Origin: Flammulina velutipes
Lineage: Eukaryota; Basidiomycota; Agaricomycetes; Agaricales; Physalacriaceae
Length of the DNA: 64,000 nucleotides
Direction of reading: 5' to 3'
Assembly (NCBI GenBank): GCA_011800155.1
Contig: JAALGH010000011.1
Location: forward strand, 1,674,001 to 1,738,000
The stretch's first letter is position 1. Each line of letters starts with the position of its first letter. The notes under the pieces are model-generated. The model did not search any database, was not told the origin of the DNA, and saw only the letters and a program-made list of their open reading frames with translations. Below are positions 59,926-64,000 of this stretch, one piece after another. The translations under genes were made by a program, and so were the position numbers.

Positions 59926-61640
59926 TCAATCATCTATCACATAACAGCTCACGACATACAAGAGTGCACATAACGGACTATGTCTATATAGGAGATTGAA
60001 TCGGTCGAGATCGTGCAGCTTGGTTGTGAGAAAATTGTCATGCTCCTTGTACATCAAGCATCCTCGTACCACTCCCTCATACCACTTGGGATTCAGTGGA
60101 TCAGCATCAATGGTGACAGGATACCGACCTTTCCCTTCCTCCGCTGTCCAATCAAAATTCATGACCTTAGCCTTCCCGCTCTTGGGCACAATGATATTGG
60201 GAGAGCGAAGGTCCCGTGTACCCAGCCCTGTTCCTGAAGGAGTCCCACATCTTCGTGCACTAAATTTGGCAGATGCGTCCGCTCCAAAATCGCCCACGCC
60301 ATAGGGTCCTCGACCCTCTCCATGACCACCATAAAATGTCCGTCCTAGATGGGATAGACACCATGCAGAAGAGGTGCAAGATGGTGCTCCGCTAAGAGCC
60401 TATGAGCCTGTTCGTGATAAGTTCGTGTGAACTTGACCACGACCTCGGAAGGCCTAAGCTGGCGAGATAAATGCTGTGCGGTCTGTCCTCGCCAAAGGTT
60501 GGAGAGGGTCAGTGAGTTGACCGCGACGGGAGAGCTTTCCGGTGAAGGACAAAACGGGCAGTTTCAACAGGTGGGTCTCGGGCGATCGGATGCGGGAAGA
60601 GGAAGGAAGCTGTCTGCACGGAAGGAGGTGCTGCCAATAGCGCATCAAGAGACCGGTGATGCGCCTTGAAGTCTCTGAAACCGGCCTTCAAGACACCGAA
60701 GACACGGGCCATCCTAAGTACCACAGCGTTAGATATTGTGAGACGTGGTCCGGCGAGGTCAATGATAATGGCGGGGCAGTTCGAGTTTTTGACCAATTGA
60801 GAGAACTACACATTTAAATGATGAGAAAAGCAACTCCGTAGCAATGATACGCACCTTTGGGTTGGCTATATAGTGACGACGATCTAAAGCACCTTGGAGC
60901 TTTGGTTCGCCACCGATGCCTTCTTCGTTTGTTAATATCAGGATACCATGCATACCCCATCGGAGATCCGCCTTGGCTCGCCCAATCTGATTTCTGCTTC
61001 CCCGATGTCACCAAATAGATCGTTGAAAAACGGCACTATGGACCGCACGCTCTCGTTCCCATAGAAGGCACACAGCAATGGATCATAAACTCGTGGGTGC
61101 AGCTGAAGAGCTGGGCGCTAGGACGTGCTCAAGGGTGTCGAGCTGTTCGACAAATCTCGCAATTTCTGACGAGAAGAGAGTAGCAGGTGGGCCACACTTT
61201 TGGAAAGGTCGACCAGCATGACTGCCGGTTGACCCTTCTTGTGCTGCAGCGACGCCTTTTGCTTCCCCGATGCTGGCCGACGGGTTTCCGTATTCCTTGA
61301 CCACGGAAGCGCGAGCTGAAAGTGAAGTGTTAGTAATTGAGGTAGTTTTCAGGGATAAGCTACACATATAACAGTGGGCTTCGGAGTCTGTTATTGGTCT
61401 CCCAATGCAACTGTGCGTTTGAGCTCTACCTTGTAGATCTGTGGAACGAAATTTAGCAATGGCCCAAAACAAAGGTGCTGGTTTACAATCTCGACTCACG
61501 ACAACCTGTACATCTTCCAAATTCCAAGAGATGGGTGGCCGTACTTTTTCCAAAGTCAAGCGCCCCGACGCGCCTGGCGCGTCTATTGCTTGGACAATGG
61601 ACACACTCCTCAGCGCGAGCACGTAACGTGCCTTGTGGTT
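59926..61640 (-). pseudogene. Broken protein-kinase-like gene
   Basis: Resembles agaricomycete kinase-like proteins. From the 5' side: LEKVRPPISWNLEDVQVV at a GTGAGT donor; VYDPLLCAFYGNESVRSIV; ILILTNEEGIGGEPKLQGAL; CPAIIIDLAGPRLTISNAVV with LRMARVFGVL; SEVVVKFTRTYHEQAHRLL; HGHF/GHFMVVMERVEDP; VHEDVGLLQEQGWVHG; then DLRSPNIIVPKSGKAKVMNFDW, the catalytic-loop/Mg-loop region with D..N and a DFG-like NFDW. Lesions: an in-frame TAG at 60345-60347, a one-base loss near 60213 within the HGD motif (one G missing), and a frame change near 60950. These argue against an active kinase unless they are sequence errors. Limits are approximate. Confidence 0.65.
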
Positions 61641-62047
61641 CCAAGGGCAGAACGCCCTGGTGTTATCCAGGAATATGAGCTATCGAGACACATCATAGCT
61701 GTAGAAGACTTGCTGCGACCAGCCCCGTACTGTGCACTTAAGTTCAGATTGGACAATGCCCACTGCCAGTGGTCTGCGACACCTTGAAGAAGTTTCTTCA
61801 CTAGAGATCGAGGAGTACATTCCACATCTATAAGGCAAGAGACGTGCGTATCCTCTTCAGATCTCCTGACCAGGAGAAAAACGCCCAACGAATCTGCAGT
61901 ATTCATGTGGTAAGAGGTAAGATAGTCGAGATGGGTTTACCGGTCCGATTGTTTGGTGAGGCTGTGGTATAAACACCTAGTTAGATCTTACAACGAACTC
62001 TCATACAACTATTACTGTACAGTACAAAAAAACTTCCTCGTCCAGCT

Positions 62048-62997
62048 TCATAAATAATTACTAAACTTCGGTAGGTCATCTCGGTCACGTATCGACTGTC
62101 TCAGCCAATTACCCAACTCCCGTTTACAGTCATCGCACCGATTCCCGAGCAGGTGCTGTCTCCTCTCCAACAGCGAGCAGAGCCGTAACACGCCGTTCGG
62201 GCGTCCACCAATCTCGTTCCCTATGACCGCATAGTTCTCCGCCCATACCTCACAGTGGTGGACTGTGATGTTCTTATGGTGGCGTGTAGGTCCGAAGCGC
62301 GTGTACTCTTTCTGCATGAGGTCGGACCAGCTCTGGTAATATCGGATCTAATTACTCCACGTCAACGAGAGAAGCAACGATCCCGGAGGCGAACGACTTG
62401 CCCAGGCAGAGAATATATCACCAGGTAGGCTTTGGAGCATCTTCGTTGTGGAGATGTCGATGGTGGCTTCCGCACATGCGTTGATAATATCTTCACGCTT
62501 ATGACGAACACTGTAGAGAAGGACTTCGACGGGGTAACCCGCGATACACTCTCTGATTCGGAGTCAGTCAGGATGTCATAATGAGTGGGAAAGACTCACT
62601 TCATTCGCTGGCTGCAAACACCCATTGCGGAGTATATCTGGTACTTCTCGACAGCTTCCGCCAGAGCGGCTAGGACCGCAAATGAGACCGTTGTGAGATC
62701 GGGCTGGGGCTGGAGATAGACGTATTGTAGCATAAGCTCTAGGACTTCTGCTGACTCTGTTAACTGGACGACTTCGTTGGCCTGTGCGATAGTGGAGCCC
62801 CCTGCGTCAGCAAAGACCTGGGAGTGCATTTCAAGATTGATTCGATGCGTCTTGAGCAAGACATTGTCGCTGGACTTTAGGGTGATATCAGAATTATCCG
62901 CATTGACTGTCGATGTGGTAAGGTGGGGAACGTTGAGAGATTGGCGATACATACAACGGTTCGATATCCTCGTAACGGTACTGGTCGTGGTAGACAT
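62048..62997 (-). CDS. BTB/POZ-domain protein
   Basis: The BTB fold begins NADNSDITLKSSDNVLLKTHRINLEMHSQVFADAG, continues through VVQLTESAEVLELMLQYVYLQPQPDL and then AALAEAVEKYQIYSAMGVC. Exon 2 begins ECIAGYPVEVLLYSVRHKREDIINACAEATI. The second intron (62348-62401) uses a GC donor (GCAAGT); with it, FSAW joins IRYYQSWSDLM and an in-frame stop is removed. The last exon has HHCEVWAENYAV and CDDCKRELGNWLR, the usual C-terminal helix with Cys. BTB domains dimerise and often recruit Cullin-3, but no partner can be named here. Length is about 280 residues, normal for the family. Confidence 0.8.
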
Positions 62998-63546
62998 GAG
63001 ACTCGGGGTTTGGGAGTGTCATGGGATGCGGTCTCGCATAGCAGCTGAGCTGCTTCTGCGCTTCACGTGGCTGGCCGAGGGGCCGAAAGACACTATCGAC
63101 GCGGTGTCGTGGCTTGTTGTGTGTATAATGTCGGCGATAGGCGAAAGGAATTCAGAATTGTCAGTTGTTAAACAATATTGAGGAAAGGTCCTAATCAGAC
63201 TGAAGGTCTAAACATGTGATAAATAATCTCAGTCAGTGAACTTGATGTGGTTGGGTTATTGTAAGATATAATTATAGAAGACAGGAAAGCGCACAACACT
63301 CAACGAAACATTCTAGATCAACCGCCACCCATGATCGGTGAGACAAGTCGAGACTTGACCGGGGAAAAGTTGAGCAAGATGAAGGAGACGTTGACGAGAG
63401 AAGGTAGCCTGGGTTTTAGGTTTAAAATTTGGTGGATGTTGCGCGAAGGGCAGAATGTGCTTGGAAAAGAAAGTGACATTGCAAACGAATATTTCCTGGT
63501 GGGGTGTAAGTTTCTCTACGGTTTAAACGATGAGGAAACGTACTGT
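62998..63546. other. Intergenic
   Basis: Upstream region of the BTB gene and downstream of QCR8. Open frames here have no splice or family support. Confidence 0.5.
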
Positions 63547-64000
63547 CTAGTGGTGTCCTCCTGCTCCGCCTGACGCTATGTGGCCAGCCTTGCTCTCGTG
63601 ATACTCTGTGTACTCATTCGCCCACTTGTAGATGCCGTAGCCTGGGAGGAAGTTGATGAGACCGTTCGCTCTGACTCTGTAGGACTAACCAATGCTGAAG
63701 GGGACCACCCAGTAGAAGACCTCTCCAGACAGACGCCTGTATCCGTTGAAAATGTAGGTGCTGGCCCAGTTTTTGGCCGCCCTAGCCTGGAACGGCGAGA
63801 GGGCTAGGAATTGTTGTTAGCACATGTGTATGGTTGGAAACGACAACGCACTGTAGGTGTAGACACCTTTCTGCCTGACTCCGCCGTGCTTGTCACCCCA
63901 CCAGATATTCTGCCGACAAATTAGCACCGTTCGTCACAAGTCGACCGTGATTGGCTCACATAGGCCCGCCTCGCTAAATGCAAGTCAGTAAACGTTCAGT
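63547..64000 (-). CDS. QCR8: Cytochrome bc1 complex subunit 8 (QCR8), 5' end outside the window
   Basis: A small subunit of mitochondrial complex III in the inner membrane, close to cytochrome b and the quinone sites. Exons splice in phase: Y|NIWWGDKHGGVRQKGVYTY, then TLSPFQARAAKNWASTYIFNGY with RRLSGEVFYWVVPFSIG, then YGIYKWANEYTEYHESKAGH ending in GAGGHH. The WWGDKHGG..QKG block, the single membrane helix (FYWVVPFSIGYGIY) and the KAGH end identify the family. A short exon (about 63960-63973) lies ahead of the NIWWG exon, and the start codon lies beyond position 64000. Confidence 0.92.

Noticed and set aside
63331..63573. 80-codon plus-strand frame
   Set aside because: Overlaps the QCR8 stop on the other strand and has no family or splice support.

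Overview
The window looks like nuclear DNA of an agaricomycete fungus (mushroom-forming basidiomycete). The evidence is the dense 45-60 nt GT-AG introns, very small exons, and families typical of this group: two AA14-like LPMO genes, a DUF6534 membrane protein, a DUF7729 protein, a 'MGQ' F-box-type protein, BTB proteins and small CBM5/12 chitin-binding proteins. Conserved housekeeping genes anchor the reading: HAM1 (ITPase), aminopeptidase P, tRNA-Ala, OST4, PWP2 and QCR8. All gene models were spliced by eye, using intron phase and family consistency.

Layout. 0-7 kb: the end of a CxxC-containing protein, HAM1, aminopeptidase P, a BAH/zinc-finger protein, tRNA-Ala(TGC) and a BTB-like gene. 7.5-15.6 kb: a segment bounded by two nearly identical ~0.57 kb inverted repeats, each with its own small proline-rich gene and TATA box. 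Between the repeats lie two paralogous secreted AA14-like copper oxygenase genes (both minus strand) and a PNPOx-FNR fusion oxidoreductase. 15.8-24 kb: F-box-like, Cys/His-rich, secreted alpha/beta-hydrolase and DUF7729 genes, plus the 42-residue OST4. 24.3-32.7 kb: PWP2, several short membrane proteins and a DUF6534 gene.

34.96-59.67 kb: the unusual part. A unit of about 10.95 kb is present as two complete tandem copies and the start of a third, at more than 99.8% identity between the first two. Each copy begins with a TATA box and a two-exon CBM5/12 chitin-binding gene. The rest of the unit has almost no recognisable coding sequence. It carries 52-nt three-stem palindromes with GNRA-type loops, other hairpins, internally duplicated exon-like pieces and a run of repeated splice-like modules. 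In the third copy the identity drops abruptly at 58,889 to a diverged version of the same sequence, which ends near 59,668.

59.9-64 kb: a broken protein-kinase-like gene, a BTB gene and the 3' part of QCR8.

Links between genes are inference. The two LPMOs and the CBM5/12 proteins fit wall-polysaccharide binding or degradation. The FNR-type oxidoreductase beside the LPMOs lacks a visible signal peptide, so direct electron donation to them is not supported.
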